Below the pieces are notes generated by a model. It was not told the origin of the DNA. It worked only from the letters and a program-made list of their open reading frames with translations, and did no database searches. Shown piece by piece: positions 24,203 to 32,224 of a stretch of DNA of 53,655 bases. The first letter of the stretch is position 1. The number at the start of each line of letters is the position of its first letter. A program made the translations under genes and the position numbers. Source of the DNA: a virus; IMG/VR virus record IMGVR_UViG_3300017971_000063, positions 1 to 53,655 of that record; one strand, 5' to 3'.

Positions 24203-24490
24203 ATGACAGAATCGAAGAAGAGCAAGGGAACGGTTCGTCCGGATATTCGGACGATCCGACTCCGCCTTGAAACGAGGAAGCGGCTCGAAACGTTCGCGCA
24301 CCTACAAGCGCGGTCCGTTTGGAGGGTCGCCGATCACATTCTTTCTCAATACCTTGACGAGAAGATCGGATGTCAGTTCTACTCGTCCGAGGGCCGCAAG
24401 TGCAACTTAAAACAATGCGGCGTGAAGTGCGGCGGGATCAAGGCCGCTTGCGAACACCCGACATATAAGTCGGGAGAACTCTACGTTTGA
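24203..24490 (+). CDS. Ribbon-helix-helix protein with Cys-rich tail
   Basis: A 95-aa protein with ATG after AAGGGAGGACGTGA. Residues ~15-55 read as strand-helix-helix (TIRLRLETRKRLETFAHLQA, then WRVADHILSQYLDEKI), typical of ribbon-helix-helix (Arc/CopG-type) DNA-binding proteins. The tail has several Cys (CNLKQCGVKCGGIKAAC), perhaps a metal site. It is the best candidate for a transcription regulator in the genome and may bind the inverted repeat at its own promoter (inference). Confidence 0.65.
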   Translation: MTESKKSKGTVRPDIRTIRLRLETRKRLETFAHLQARSVWRVADHILSQYLDEKIGCQFYSSEGRKCNLKQCGVKCGGIKAACEHPTYKSGELYV

Positions 24491-24502
24491 TCGGAGGGAA
24501 CA

Positions 24503-25759
24503 ATGGGAAAGCAGGAAGGAAAGGCGAAAGGAAATTCGGAATCGGAAAATCCCGATAATCTCCCGGCCACCGCCGGAGGTCGCGACGTTTCGAACGTCCG
24601 GCAAGGAGCGGGACCGAGAATCGAGATCGATCCGGTCGAGACTCTTCAACGGCAAATCGCTATTGTCGAGGACGTCTATAAAAAGATCATGCGGAAGGAT
24701 CACCACTATGGCGTGATCCCTCGCACGAAAAAACCGACGCTCCTGAAACCGGGGGCGGAGAAGTTGATCTCGACCTTCCGACTCGCTCCGAAGTTCCGCG
24801 AGTCGAAGGAATGGCTTCCGGACGGACACCTTTCCGTTGACTACGTTTGCGAGTTGTATCGGATCGAGGACGGAAAATTCGTCGGCGAGGGAGTCGGTTC
24901 GTGTTCGACGCTCGAAAGCCGCTATCGTTATCGGTGGCAAAACTGCGGTCGTCCGAGTCAAGAATATTGGAATAACCGGAACGCCTATCCCGATTATAGA
25001 CACTTCAAGGACGGAAAGGGCGGCTACTGGTTGAAGAAGCGGATCGAAAACAAGGACATTGCCGATCAATATAACACCGTGAAGAAGATCGGAAAGAAGC
25101 GAGCGGAGATCGATGCCGTCCTCACCGTGACGGGAGTCTCCGACGTATTCACACAGGACGCCGAAGATTTTCACGACTACGACGCCGATCCCGGCGGAGA
25201 GAATGTCAATTCGGCCCCTCCGTCAAATTCCGGGTCGCCTAAACCGGCGTCGAACTCCGGGAATGGTCGACCTCTCAATTCTGGCGGCGGTTATCAACGA
25301 CCGTCCGGGTCGCAGTACGTTCCGCCGTCTCCCCGGGGATCACAGGCGCCGGGAGATCACCGTCGCGAGGGATTGAAGCGCGGAGACGTCGCGAAGGACC
25401 CGCGTCACATTGAACGAGTCGCGGAAATCGTCATGAGCGCGAACGAGAAGGGAATCGACGCGGGAACGTTGATCGCGTGTCTCCGGGACTCCCGGGTCGC
25501 GGTCCCGAACTACGTCAAGGGATTCGATCAGTTCCGTTATTTCTACGACGACGAACTTGACATCGTCGACGCCTATATTCATGAAGGCGAGGTCAAGACC
25601 GGCAGGGAACCGGCTCCGTCGTCGGGACAATCTCTCGACGCCTCGGGACCTCCGTCGACGACTCCTCCTCCGGCGCCGCCGACCGAGGCGCCGCCGATTC
25701 AGGAGAAGAAGTTCGACGACGTGATCCCGCCGACCGAACCGCCTCCGCCGGTCGAATAG
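24503..25759 (+). CDS. Putative phage recombination / single-strand annealing-associated protein
   Basis: A 418-aa protein. Residues ~40-235 form a conserved phage domain with HHYGVIPRTKKPTLLKPGAE, LPDGHLSVDYVCELYR, SCSTLESRYRYRW, and ADQYNTVKKIGKKRAEIDAV ending LTVTGVSDVFTQDAEDF. Proteins with this pattern are common in phages and usually sit beside recombination genes. The function is not firmly assigned. A Gly/Ser/Pro-rich linker (residues ~240-290) leads to a second helical domain and a Pro/acidic tail like those of single-strand DNA-binding proteins. Co-location with a Gam-like gene supports a role in recombination or replication. Confidence 0.6.
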   Translation: MGKQEGKAKGNSESENPDNLPATAGGRDVSNVRQGAGPRIEIDPVETLQRQIAIVEDVYKKIMRKDHHYGVIPRTKKPTLLKPGAEKLISTFRLAPKFRESKEWLPDGHLSVDYVCELYRIEDGKFVGEGVGSCSTLESRYRYRWQNCGRPSQEYWNNRNAYPDYRHFKDGKGGYWLKKRIENKDIADQYNTVKKIGKKRAEIDAVLTVTGVSDVFTQDAEDFHDYDADPGGENVNSAPPSNSGSPKPASNSGNGRPLNSGGGYQRPSGSQYVPPSPRGSQAPGDHRREGLKRGDVAKDPRHIERVAEIVMSANEKGIDAGTLIACLRDSRVAVPNYVKGFDQFRYFYDDELDIVDAYIHEGEVKTGREPAPSSGQSLDASGPPSTTPPPAPPTEAPPIQEKKFDDVIPPTEPPPPVE

Positions 25760-25768
25760 GAGACGAAA

Positions 25769-26161
25769 ATGTCGGACGACTCGATGCGGACGGTCGAGGT
25801 TCTCGGCGTCAAGTATAAACTCTTCAAGCTTCCGGCGACCTTCGACGAGACGCTCTTCACTCGGCTCGACGAATATATCGTCAAGAGTCAACACAACTTC
25901 GAGCAGTTCACGCTAATGCTTGCGGCGGCTCGGGAACACTACGTCGAGACGGTCAACGCTCGCGATCGTCGTCTCTATCAATTCATGAAATCGAAAGCTC
26001 ACTCGACCCGGGCGACGACGCTCAAAGACCTTGCCCGGGCCGACGCGATCGAGGAAATATCGGCGGCGAACACCGCCGAGGCGATCTTCAAACGATATGA
26101 GGATTGGAAGGAAGTCGGACTCGAACGACTTCAAACGTTCAAGAAACTCAAAAAGGAATAG
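25769..26161 (+). CDS. Unknown helical protein
   Basis: A 130-aa protein with ATG after AGGAGACGAAA. Helical, with basic and aromatic residues (FKLPATFDETLFTRLDEYIV; HYVETVNARDRRLYQFMKSK) and a Lys-rich end. It lies between the annealing-like and Gam-like genes with ribosome sites of its own. A DNA-processing accessory role is likely by context only. Confidence 0.65.
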   Translation: MSDDSMRTVEVLGVKYKLFKLPATFDETLFTRLDEYIVKSQHNFEQFTLMLAAAREHYVETVNARDRRLYQFMKSKAHSTRATTLKDLARADAIEEISAANTAEAIFKRYEDWKEVGLERLQTFKKLKKE

Positions 26162-26173
26162 GAGGAAAGGCGA

Positions 26174-26746
26174 ATGGACGGAAAAGATTTGATTCCCGGA
26201 AAGGTTGAGATCACTCCGCCGACACTCGCGGAGATTGTTGACGCGGTCCTCGAAGCGGAGAAGATGATCCTCCCGGCGATCGAGAAGGTCGAAACGGTCG
26301 TCGAGGCGAACAACGCGGGACGGAAGGTTCTCTTGATCCGCAAGGTCCGCGACGAAGTGAAGGAGAAAGTCAAGATTCTCAAACGCGAGATCGACAAGCG
26401 GATCAAGGAAGCGGAAGCGAAGTTCGTCGAGGCCGAGGAAGCGATGCTCGGTTCGGTCGAGACGTGGGCGAAACACAATCGCGAACTCGTCGCCGACAAG
26501 CGCGGCGTGAAGTCGATCAAGCTCGACGATTGCAAGCTCGGATGGCGAAAGGGTCAAGGAATGTTGAACGTCCTCGACGACGATCGCGCCGTCAAGTGGG
26601 CCGAGGATCGCGGACTTCCGATCAAGGTCAAGAAGATCGTCGACAAGAAAGCGATCAAGGAATTTTTCAAAGAGGAACCCGGGGAGATCGACGAGGAAAT
26701 CTTCGAGTTCAAACGCGGCGAGAATAAATTCTTCGTGCAGGGATAA
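26174..26746 (+). CDS. Mu Gam-like host-nuclease inhibitor
   Basis: A 190-aa protein. A long charged coiled coil (residues ~20-95; KVKILKREIDKRIKEAEAKF) is followed by the Gam-type carboxy-terminal part: SIKLDDCKLGWRKGQGMLNV, then a helical segment with KVKKIVDKKAIKEFF. Mu Gam binds double-stranded DNA ends as a coiled-coil dimer and shields them from RecBCD-type exonucleases. Location beside a recombination-type gene supports this. No nuclease motif is seen. Confidence 0.75.
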   Translation: MDGKDLIPGKVEITPPTLAEIVDAVLEAEKMILPAIEKVETVVEANNAGRKVLLIRKVRDEVKEKVKILKREIDKRIKEAEAKFVEAEEAMLGSVETWAKHNRELVADKRGVKSIKLDDCKLGWRKGQGMLNVLDDDRAVKWAEDRGLPIKVKKIVDKKAIKEFFKEEPGEIDEEIFEFKRGENKFFVQG

Positions 26747-26751
26747 AGAAG

Positions 26752-26988
26752 ATGCCCGATGAAAAGAAAGCGGACGAATCGTTCGACAAGCTCGGATTGA
26801 CGGCGAAGTTGTGTCCCGCGACAATGAAGATTTGCGTTGCGAAGAACTGTCAACTTTGGAATCCGGCGGCGGGAAATTGCGCGGTCTTGTTAATCGACTC
26901 GCGACTCGCCTTGATCGAAAAATCTCTCGTCGGGATCGCGACGAAACTCGGAGAATTGAAGTCCGTTCTCTCGGAGATTCCACAATGA
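26752..26988 (+). CDS. Small Cys-cluster protein
   Basis: A 78-aa protein with an amino-terminal Cys cluster (LCPATMKICVAKNCQLWNP, then AAGNCAVL) giving C-x6-C-x4-C and one more Cys, possibly a zinc or Fe-S site, followed by a long helix. Similar Cys clusters occur in uncharacterised phage proteins near replication genes. Overlaps the next gene by 4 nt (ATGA). Confidence 0.65.
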   Translation: MPDEKKADESFDKLGLTAKLCPATMKICVAKNCQLWNPAAGNCAVLLIDSRLALIEKSLVGIATKLGELKSVLSEIPQ

Positions 26989-27332
26989 AAAAAGCGAAGA
27001 AGAAAACGATCTCCGTTCCGCCGGACTACGTCGTCTCGTTCCGCGTCGATCCGAAGAAGATCGGACCGAATAAGAAGCGGACGTTCGAGAAGGTTCTCGC
27101 CTCGATCGACGCTCGGATCAACTGCGAGGAAGTCCCGATCAGGACAAAGGAGCCGAAGGCGATCGTCGGCTCGAAGGTCGTCGGATCACAACGACACATG
27201 ACTTTTGAGGCGCTTCTTCCCGAAGGGACGAAGATCGAGATCGAGCCGGGATTCGTGATCTATCTCGGAGCGACATTCCGTCTCGTCGGTGGGCGCCTCG
27301 ACGACGTCAAGTTCGAAGAGGATTTATTTTGA
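26985..27332 (+). CDS. Unknown protein
   Basis: A 115-aa protein with a basic start (KKAKKKTISVPPDYVVSFRV), then mixed strands and helices with EIEPGFVIYLGATFRLVGG near the end. ATG after CGGAGATTCCACA. No family is recognised. Overlaps the first glycan-cluster gene by TTGA. Confidence 0.65.
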   Translation: MKKAKKKTISVPPDYVVSFRVDPKKIGPNKKRTFEKVLASIDARINCEEVPIRTKEPKAIVGSKVVGSQRHMTFEALLPEGTKIEIEPGFVIYLGATFRLVGGRLDDVKFEEDLF

Positions 27333-28183
27333 AAATCCTCGTCACGGTCGGCGAAGGCGTCGGGAACATGGTCGAGACGACGCCGTTGATCTCGAAGCTC
27401 GCGTCGCGGTGCAGGGTTGACGTCCTCGCGAAACCGACGGTCCGTGGAACCGAACAAATCCTCGACGATCGGAGATTCGTCAACGAGCTTTTCACGATCG
27501 ACGACCCGCCGCCGGACGTCTACGACTTCGTCTTTCAAACATTTTCGGCGAATACGCACAAGGACCCGGAGTTCGGCGCCTTTGATCGCGTGATCGAGTT
27601 CACGGCGGACGATACGCGATACGCTCACGCCTACGGCGAAGCGAAGGCGAATAATCGCTTGATACAGCGTGTAGGAGAGGACTTTCCGGGCGACATGGTC
27701 TCATGGGTCGCTCGGAGCGGGAGAGTCCCGCAGGACGCGAGTTTCGAGCATATAGACGTAGTCCTTCACCCCGGCGCGTATAACGCTTCGAAAAGGTGGC
27801 CGTTTTTCCGGGAATTGGACGAATATATCCGGAGTCGCGGTCTCTCGACCTTCCTATTCCGGGAGAATCCGCCGGATATTCGAGACGCGGCGGAAGTGAT
27901 CTCCCGGGGATCGGTTTTCGTCGGGAACGATTCGGGGCAGTCTCACGTCGCGGCGGCGCTCGGAGTCGAGACGGTCATGATCTTCGGGCCGACGCCGATC
28001 GAGAAGAACGTCCCGTTCAACTACAAAGTCGTTCACGTCGTCCGCGTCCCGACCCATTGCCGACCTTGTTTCTACCAAAAGGCGACGTTCGAGAATTGCT
28101 CGTTCGCGTGTCAACACAAGATCACGACCGAAGAAGTCCTCAAAATCACGCTCGAAGCGCTCGGAGATCGGAGGAAAACATGA
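27329..28183 (+). CDS. Glycosyltransferase family 9-like protein
   Basis: A 284-aa protein with a TTG start in a TTGA overlap. It begins KILVTVGEGVGNMVETTPLI, a GT9/heptosyltransferase entry with GxGxx-E-TP, and contains GNDSGQSHVAAALGVETVMI and FGPTPIEK, the GDSGxxH nucleotide-sugar region. A Cys cluster follows (CRPCFYQKATFENCSFAC). It probably transfers a sugar onto a surface glycan or virion protein. It is the second GT9-like enzyme in the genome, shares the Cys-cluster feature with the one at 6801, and is the first gene of the glycan cluster. Confidence 0.8.
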   Translation: MKILVTVGEGVGNMVETTPLISKLASRCRVDVLAKPTVRGTEQILDDRRFVNELFTIDDPPPDVYDFVFQTFSANTHKDPEFGAFDRVIEFTADDTRYAHAYGEAKANNRLIQRVGEDFPGDMVSWVARSGRVPQDASFEHIDVVLHPGAYNASKRWPFFRELDEYIRSRGLSTFLFRENPPDIRDAAEVISRGSVFVGNDSGQSHVAAALGVETVMIFGPTPIEKNVPFNYKVVHVVRVPTHCRPCFYQKATFENCSFACQHKITTEEVLKITLEALGDRRKT

Positions 28184-28641
28184 AGCTTCAACTCGGATGC
28201 GGAACGAAATCAAGGCCGGATTGGACGAACCTCGACGTCCGTCACCTTCCCGGGGTCGACATCGTTCACGATCTCAACGACTCGCTTCCGTTCAAGGACG
28301 AAACGGTCGACGAGATTCTCGCCGAGGATATTCTCGAACACTTTCCGCTCGCCGCGACCGAAAGGATTTTCAACGATTGGATTCGCGTCCTCAAACGCGG
28401 AGGAGAGATCGAGATTCTCGTTCCGAACCTCGACAAGCACATCGAATTATACACCGCCGGAAAGGTCACGCTCGAACGAATGAGTCAAATGATTTACGGC
28501 GGGCAGGATTACGCGGAGAACTTTCACTTCCGATCGTTCAATCCGCGATCGGTCTCCGAACTCTTCAAGCGATACGGATTGAAAGTCGTTTCACTATTCA
28601 CGCCGGGACGAGGAATCCGGGCGAAGGGGAAGAAACTATGA
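28180..28641 (+). CDS. SAM-dependent methyltransferase-like protein
   Basis: A 153-aa protein with ATG after CGGAGGAAAAC. It starts KLQLGCGTKSRPDWTNLDVR, the LxxGxG motif I of small class I methyltransferases, with DIVHDLNDSLPF and EIHVL-like VLKRGGEIEILVPNLDKH segments. It is similar to sugar-cluster methyltransferases that modify glycan intermediates. Acceptor unknown. It lies between GT9-like and second methyltransferase genes, with short overlaps on both sides. Confidence 0.75.
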   Translation: MKLQLGCGTKSRPDWTNLDVRHLPGVDIVHDLNDSLPFKDETVDEILAEDILEHFPLAATERIFNDWIRVLKRGGEIEILVPNLDKHIELYTAGKVTLERMSQMIYGGQDYAENFHFRSFNPRSVSELFKRYGLKVVSLFTPGRGIRAKGKKL

Positions 28642-29216
28642 CGGATATGTTTTCTGAAAAATACTGGAACGGCAAATGGTCGGAAGTGATCTCGAAACTT
28701 CCGAACGGCGGGAAGTATTTCTTCAATCACCGCCAACATGGATATAATATAATCAAGTCCGCAGTCGCGAGAAATTCCTCTGTTTTTGATTACGCTTGCG
28801 GATTGGCGATTATTGACGCGCAACTCCGAAAAGAAAAGGCGTGTCGGGTCAACGGTTGCGATCTCTCGTCGATCGCGGTTGAATACGCGAAGAAGGAGAC
28901 GGGCGGAGACTTTCGAAAAGGATCAGAGATTTTCGGCGGTCCCTATGATTATATCCTCGCGATTTATTTCCTCGAACACATCACGAATCCCGCTTCGTGG
29001 TGCGCGAAAGCCCTGAAACACGGCAAGCGAATAATTGCCGCGCTTCCGAATAACTTCAAGCGAGCGGGAGAACATACGAAAATGGCATGGACTTCGTGGA
29101 AAAGCTTCTACGAGATTTTTTCGGAGTTCAAGATCGAGCGAATCGACGAAGGGAAATATCCGACAACGGGACTTCACGACGCTTTCAAACATCCTATTTT
29201 GGAGATTCGAAATTGA
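28638..29216 (+). CDS. Second SAM-dependent methyltransferase-like protein
   Basis: A 192-aa protein with a 4-nt ATGA overlap. It carries methyltransferase-like motifs: SVFDYACGLAIIDAQL (motif I-like, D-Y-A-C-G), NGCDLSSIAVEYAKKE, and YDYILAIYFLEHITNP, then RIIAALPNN. Methyltransferase pairs in glycan clusters often O-methylate sugars. The substrate is not predictable. Its AT-richer codon use than the capsid genes may indicate separate acquisition. Confidence 0.7.
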   Translation: MTDMFSEKYWNGKWSEVISKLPNGGKYFFNHRQHGYNIIKSAVARNSSVFDYACGLAIIDAQLRKEKACRVNGCDLSSIAVEYAKKETGGDFRKGSEIFGGPYDYILAIYFLEHITNPASWCAKALKHGKRIIAALPNNFKRAGEHTKMAWTSWKSFYEIFSEFKIERIDEGKYPTTGLHDAFKHPILEIRN

Positions 29217-29917
29217 TTCTCTATACCGTCGCGTCCGGGGAACGATTTATAAACGCCGCGATAATTTGTCGGCGGTCTTTCTTGCGGCACAATCCCGGGA
29301 TCAAATTCAAAATCTTCGTACCGTCCGAAGAGTTCGACGAATCCGTCGCCGGTTCTCAACCATTCGATCTTCCGGAGTTTCCAAAGAAGGCGAAGGAAAA
29401 AAAGCCGTTGATCTCTCTCCTCTTCTCGAAGTTCGGACTCGTCAATAATTTTGTCGACGACGATATTGTCGGATTTGTTGACGCCGATTCGTATTGTCAA
29501 CATAAACTTCCGATCGAAATATTGCGCGAGATATTGGATCGAAGTTCAATCGGAGCCGCAAGTGATCCGAAAGCCGCGATTCGAAAAATCGAAATCCGAA
29601 AATGTGGATGGTCTATACCGTGGCCGCTCTACTTCAATTCGGGCGTCGTTTTCTGGTCGAGGAAAGGCGGGAAGATTATTTCCGGATTCGGAAAATGGTT
29701 CGAGGATAATCTCGATCGAATGATTCGTCTCCCGTTCGGCGATCAAACATGGCTTAATATATATCTCGCCTTGTGCGCGACGCCGGAGGACATCGGCTAT
29801 TTCTGGAATCACCGAGGGATCAATCCGGACCCGAGAGCGTTGATCTGGCATCCCGGCGGTCGCGATTCGGTAGGAATCGAGAAGATCAAATCGGTCGAGG
29901 ATTCGATCAAAAAATAA
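29213..29917 (+). CDS. Glycosyltransferase family 8-like protein
   Basis: A 234-aa protein with a TTG start in a TTGA overlap. LILYTVASGERFINAAIICR is followed by segments typical of GT-A folds: VDDDIVGFVDADSYCQ (D-x-D metal/nucleotide-sugar site) and an acceptor-side PLYFNSGVVFWSRKGG with GDQTWLNIYLA. These match GT8-type features. Likely role: glycan extension with retention. Sugar and acceptor unknown. Confidence 0.7.
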   Translation: MILYTVASGERFINAAIICRRSFLRHNPGIKFKIFVPSEEFDESVAGSQPFDLPEFPKKAKEKKPLISLLFSKFGLVNNFVDDDIVGFVDADSYCQHKLPIEILREILDRSSIGAASDPKAAIRKIEIRKCGWSIPWPLYFNSGVVFWSRKGGKIISGFGKWFEDNLDRMIRLPFGDQTWLNIYLALCATPEDIGYFWNHRGINPDPRALIWHPGGRDSVGIEKIKSVEDSIKK

Positions 29918-29933
29918 TAACAGGAGGCATGGA

Positions 29934-30878
29934 ATGAAATTGATTGGTTGTTACACGGTTCTCAACGAACACGATTATTTCGAGACGTCGTTCCGGTCAA
30001 TGATTCCGGTCGTCGACGAGGTCGTCGTCGTTCACGGCTCGACGAAATTCGCTCCGCTAACCCGGGCGGGATTCTCGGTCGATGATACGGAAACGATCTT
30101 CGATCGGCTCTCGAAAGAGTTCCCGGGCAAGCTCCGCGTGATCGAACTCGGACAGGTCCGCGAACGGTGCGAGCTTCAAAACACCTTCGTCGACGCCGTC
30201 CCGGAAGGGAACTTCGTTCTCTTCTCCGGCGCCGATGAGATATGGGACACCGAGGAACTCGCGCGGACCCGGGAGAAATATCTCGGCTCCGATCACTACG
30301 TCGAACTCTACGTCAAACAAATGGAACTCCGGCACGATTGGAGTCACCGTCTACCGATCGAGATTCAAAAGGATTCGATCTTCTACGACGAGACGGGCGC
30401 GGTGTTCTCAAACGGATTCATTCAGGAACGGATATATCAACGAATCAAGAAGCTCGACGTCCGATACAGGAACGAGAATCACACTCACGTCAAGGACGAC
30501 GCCGGTCGCGCTCTCTACGCGCATAAGTATTACGAGAAGCGGCGCCTCGGGATTCCGCTTCGGTTCTGGCACGTCCCGCGCTTCTGTTCGATCGACAAGT
30601 TCCGATTGAAGTTCGTCCACATTCGCCTACAAAATCACTACGGGCGGACGTGGGCCGAACTCACGAACAAGGAACGGGAGTTCGAGATCGAGGCGGCGGA
30701 CAATATGTATAACATGACGCTTCGGATTCCGGAGAAGAGAGCCGAACTCCTCGCCGATTTCAAGGAGAAGGAGATTCCGAAACTCCTCCGCGATCACGAG
30801 TTTTTCGGGAAAAAGGTCGGAGAGTTCCCTCGAAACCTCACCTACGCGGTCAGCGCGGTCGCGTCGAGCGACGCATGA
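29934..30878 (+). CDS. Glycosyltransferase family 2-like protein
   Basis: A 314-aa protein with ATG after AGGAGGCATGGA. KLIGCYTVLNEHDYFETSFR and VDEVVVVHGSTKF match the start of GT2 (GT-A fold) enzymes, with a later D-x-D-like site in FVLFSGADEIWDTEELAR. The remaining ~180 residues contain LRFWHVPRFCSIDKFRLKF and a charged helix. It probably adds a sugar in the same pathway as its neighbours. Last gene of the glycan cluster. Confidence 0.75.
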   Translation: MKLIGCYTVLNEHDYFETSFRSMIPVVDEVVVVHGSTKFAPLTRAGFSVDDTETIFDRLSKEFPGKLRVIELGQVRERCELQNTFVDAVPEGNFVLFSGADEIWDTEELARTREKYLGSDHYVELYVKQMELRHDWSHRLPIEIQKDSIFYDETGAVFSNGFIQERIYQRIKKLDVRYRNENHTHVKDDAGRALYAHKYYEKRRLGIPLRFWHVPRFCSIDKFRLKFVHIRLQNHYGRTWAELTNKEREFEIEAADNMYNMTLRIPEKRAELLADFKEKEIPKLLRDHEFFGKKVGEFPRNLTYAVSAVASSDA

Positions 30879-30890
30879 CAAAGTAAAATA

Positions 30891-30906
30891 CCCGACGTAG
30901 GTCGGG
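30891..30906 (+). promoter_or_regulatory. Small hairpin in leader before 30932
   Basis: CCCGAC-GTAG-GTCGGG lies 25 nt upstream of an AGGAGGAAAGGC ribosome site. A comparable hairpin (ACGTC ... GACGT) precedes the next gene, followed by the same GGAGGAAAGGC. The two leaders are related to each other but differ from the L0-L11 elements. Confidence 0.5.
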
Positions 30907-30931
30907 ATCAATTCGATCGAGGAGGAAAGGC

Positions 30932-31375
30932 ATGGAAATCGCGGAAATCGAAAAGCTCTTGAATTGCGGAATCTTCGTAGAGGGAAGATGTGACACCGAA
31001 AAGAGAAAGGCGCTCGTCGAGGAAGCGATCACAACGATTCAGGACTCGACCTCTATCCCATTCGAGAAGTCCTATCTCGGGGTCAAGAATTACGCGGCTT
31101 TCGGCGATCAGCGCGAGGATCACAAATACGGATACGGTCCGAGACACGGCTCGATCATTTTCTCGATCGGAACGAAAGTTTCGGCTCGAAGCGATTCATC
31201 GAAGATCGACAAGGAATCCGCCGTCCGTCTCCTTCTCTACGTTCTCGAAAACCCGGAGTACGACGTCATGAAATCCTTGAAGAACTTCGAGGATTCCCGG
31301 GACAACTTCGAGCGATCCCGAGACTTCATTCACGGTCTCAAATTCCCGATCGAGTTCGAGTCGGTCGCAAAGTAA
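30932..31375 (+). CDS. Unknown protein
   Basis: A 147-aa protein with helices at both ends (RKALVEEAITTIQDSTSIPF; KSLKNFEDSRDNFERSRDF) and a polar, Gly/Tyr-containing centre (EDHKYGYGPRHGSIIFSIG). No family is recognised. Its leader carries a hairpin and a GGAGGAAAGGC ribosome site shared with the next gene. Confidence 0.7.
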   Translation: MEIAEIEKLLNCGIFVEGRCDTEKRKALVEEAITTIQDSTSIPFEKSYLGVKNYAAFGDQREDHKYGYGPRHGSIIFSIGTKVSARSDSSKIDKESAVRLLLYVLENPEYDVMKSLKNFEDSRDNFERSRDFIHGLKFPIEFESVAK

Positions 31376-31395
31376 ACGTCACCGTCGGGCGACGT
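31376..31395 (+). promoter_or_regulatory. Hairpin in leader before 31419
   Basis: ACGTC and GACGT arms (with inner CC/GG) form a hairpin just after the upstream stop, followed by GGGAGGAAAGGC. It matches the leader design of the preceding gene. Confidence 0.45.
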
Positions 31396-31418
31396 AATTT
31401 CAACGCGGGAGGAAAGGC

Positions 31419-31886
31419 ATGGAAGAACAGCAAAGCAAGAAAATAATCGAGGTCAACGGAATCAAGATGGAGGTCGATCTCCGGACGGCGAAGATCGCAA
31501 CGGTCGAAACCTTCAAGGTCGGCGACAACGTTCGCGTTCTCGTCAAATCGAGATACGGAGACAGTTCGTTCGAGAGTTTCCCCGGCGTGATCATTAACTT
31601 CACGCCGTTCCGGAATCGACCGACGATCACCGTCGCATACGTCTCGCGGGACTTCGACGGACAGATTCACTTCGTCGAGATCACGCCGGACTCGAAGGAT
31701 ACCGAGATCGCTTACGTCGACAAGAAGGAATTTCTCTCGCTCGATCGCGAATACGTTCTCGATCTCATGAACCGGAAGATCGCAAAAAAGGAGATGGAGA
31801 TCGAGGAGATCAAGGAGAAGCGGAAATTCTTCGTCAAGGAGTTCGGGAACTACTTCAAGGCCGAGGAAGAAGAAAAGACCGCGTAG
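31419..31886 (+). CDS. Unknown protein with beta-barrel-like centre and coiled-coil tail
   Basis: A 155-aa protein. Strands at residues ~20-75 (DNVRVLVKSRYGD, ESFPGVIINFTPF, TITVAYVSRDF) suggest an SH3- or OB-like barrel. Residues ~115-155 form a highly charged coiled coil (NRKIAKKEMEIEEIKEKRKF). No family is recognised. It is the last protein gene before the tRNA region. Confidence 0.65.
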   Translation: MEEQQSKKIIEVNGIKMEVDLRTAKIATVETFKVGDNVRVLVKSRYGDSSFESFPGVIINFTPFRNRPTITVAYVSRDFDGQIHFVEITPDSKDTEIAYVDKKEFLSLDREYVLDLMNRKIAKKEMEIEEIKEKRKFFVKEFGNYFKAEEEEKTA

Positions 31887-31893
31887 ATGGTCC

Positions 31894-31965
31894 GACTCCG
31901 TCGTCTAACGGACAGGACGCCGCCCTTTCAAGGCGGGAACGCGGGTTCAATTCCCGCCGGAGTCG
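31894..31965 (+). tRNA. tRNA-Glu (TTC anticodon)
   Basis: Acceptor GACTCCG pairs with CGGAGTC. The anticodon stem CCGCC/GGCGG encloses CTTTCAA (anticodon TTC). The T-arm is GCGGG-TTCAATT-CCCGC. 3' CCA is not encoded. All four arms are present. Confidence 0.9.
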
Positions 31966-32066
31966 AACGGGTATAGCCATGCCGAAGTCGGCCAGAGGAA
32001 CCTTTGTAAAGGAGCGAATCTGTCGTCCGACAAAAGCTATTGACAGCCGGGAAAGACCGGCACAAC
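31966..32066. other. Structured RNA-like intergenic segment, no gene
   Basis: Contains a segment resembling a tRNA-Tyr D-arm region (ATGCCGAAGTCGGCCAGAGG) and TTTGTAAAG, plus small hairpins (GCCGG-GAAAGA-CCGGC near 32046-32061). A T-arm and a matched acceptor are missing, so no tRNA is called. It may be a degraded tRNA. Confidence 0.4.
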
Positions 32067-32148
32067 GAGCGGCGGCGATATTATACGACGGTTCAATCCG
32101 GAGACCGTCGTCGGCGTGATCTTCCGGGTTCGATTCCCGGGCCGCTCA
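32067..32148 (+). ncRNA. tRNA-like element without a recognisable anticodon arm
   Basis: A 7-bp acceptor-like stem (GAGCGGC / GCCGCTC) and a normal T-arm (CCGGG-TTCGATT-CCCGG) are present over 82 nt. The middle holds a 7-bp hairpin (ACGACGG/CCGTCGT) with a 13-nt loop instead of D and anticodon arms with U33 and a purine at 37. It may be a diverged tRNA, a tRNA remnant, or a tRNA-like RNA. Confidence 0.5.
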
Positions 32149-32159
32149 AAAAAAATTGC

Positions 32160-32188
32160 TTGACAAAAGAATGGCATGCGAGTATGAC
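32160..32188 (+). promoter_or_regulatory. Sigma70-like promoter for the replication region
   Basis: TTGACA at 32160-32165 and TATGAC at 32183-32188, spaced 17 nt, lie downstream of an A8 tract. The spacer contains ATGGCAT. Confidence 0.75.
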
Positions 32189-32224
32189 AAAGACGGACGA
32201 TCACTTCCTCGGGAGGGGAGATCA

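Noticed and set aside
24203-24490. Lysogeny repressor or integrase system
   Set aside because: The RHH protein could be a regulator, but no integrase, att-like repeats or divergent operator region were found, so lysogeny is not claimed.
31966-32066. tRNA-Tyr gene
   Set aside because: D-arm-like sequence and GTA-containing loop are present, but the anticodon stem does not pair, no T-arm exists and the acceptor does not match.
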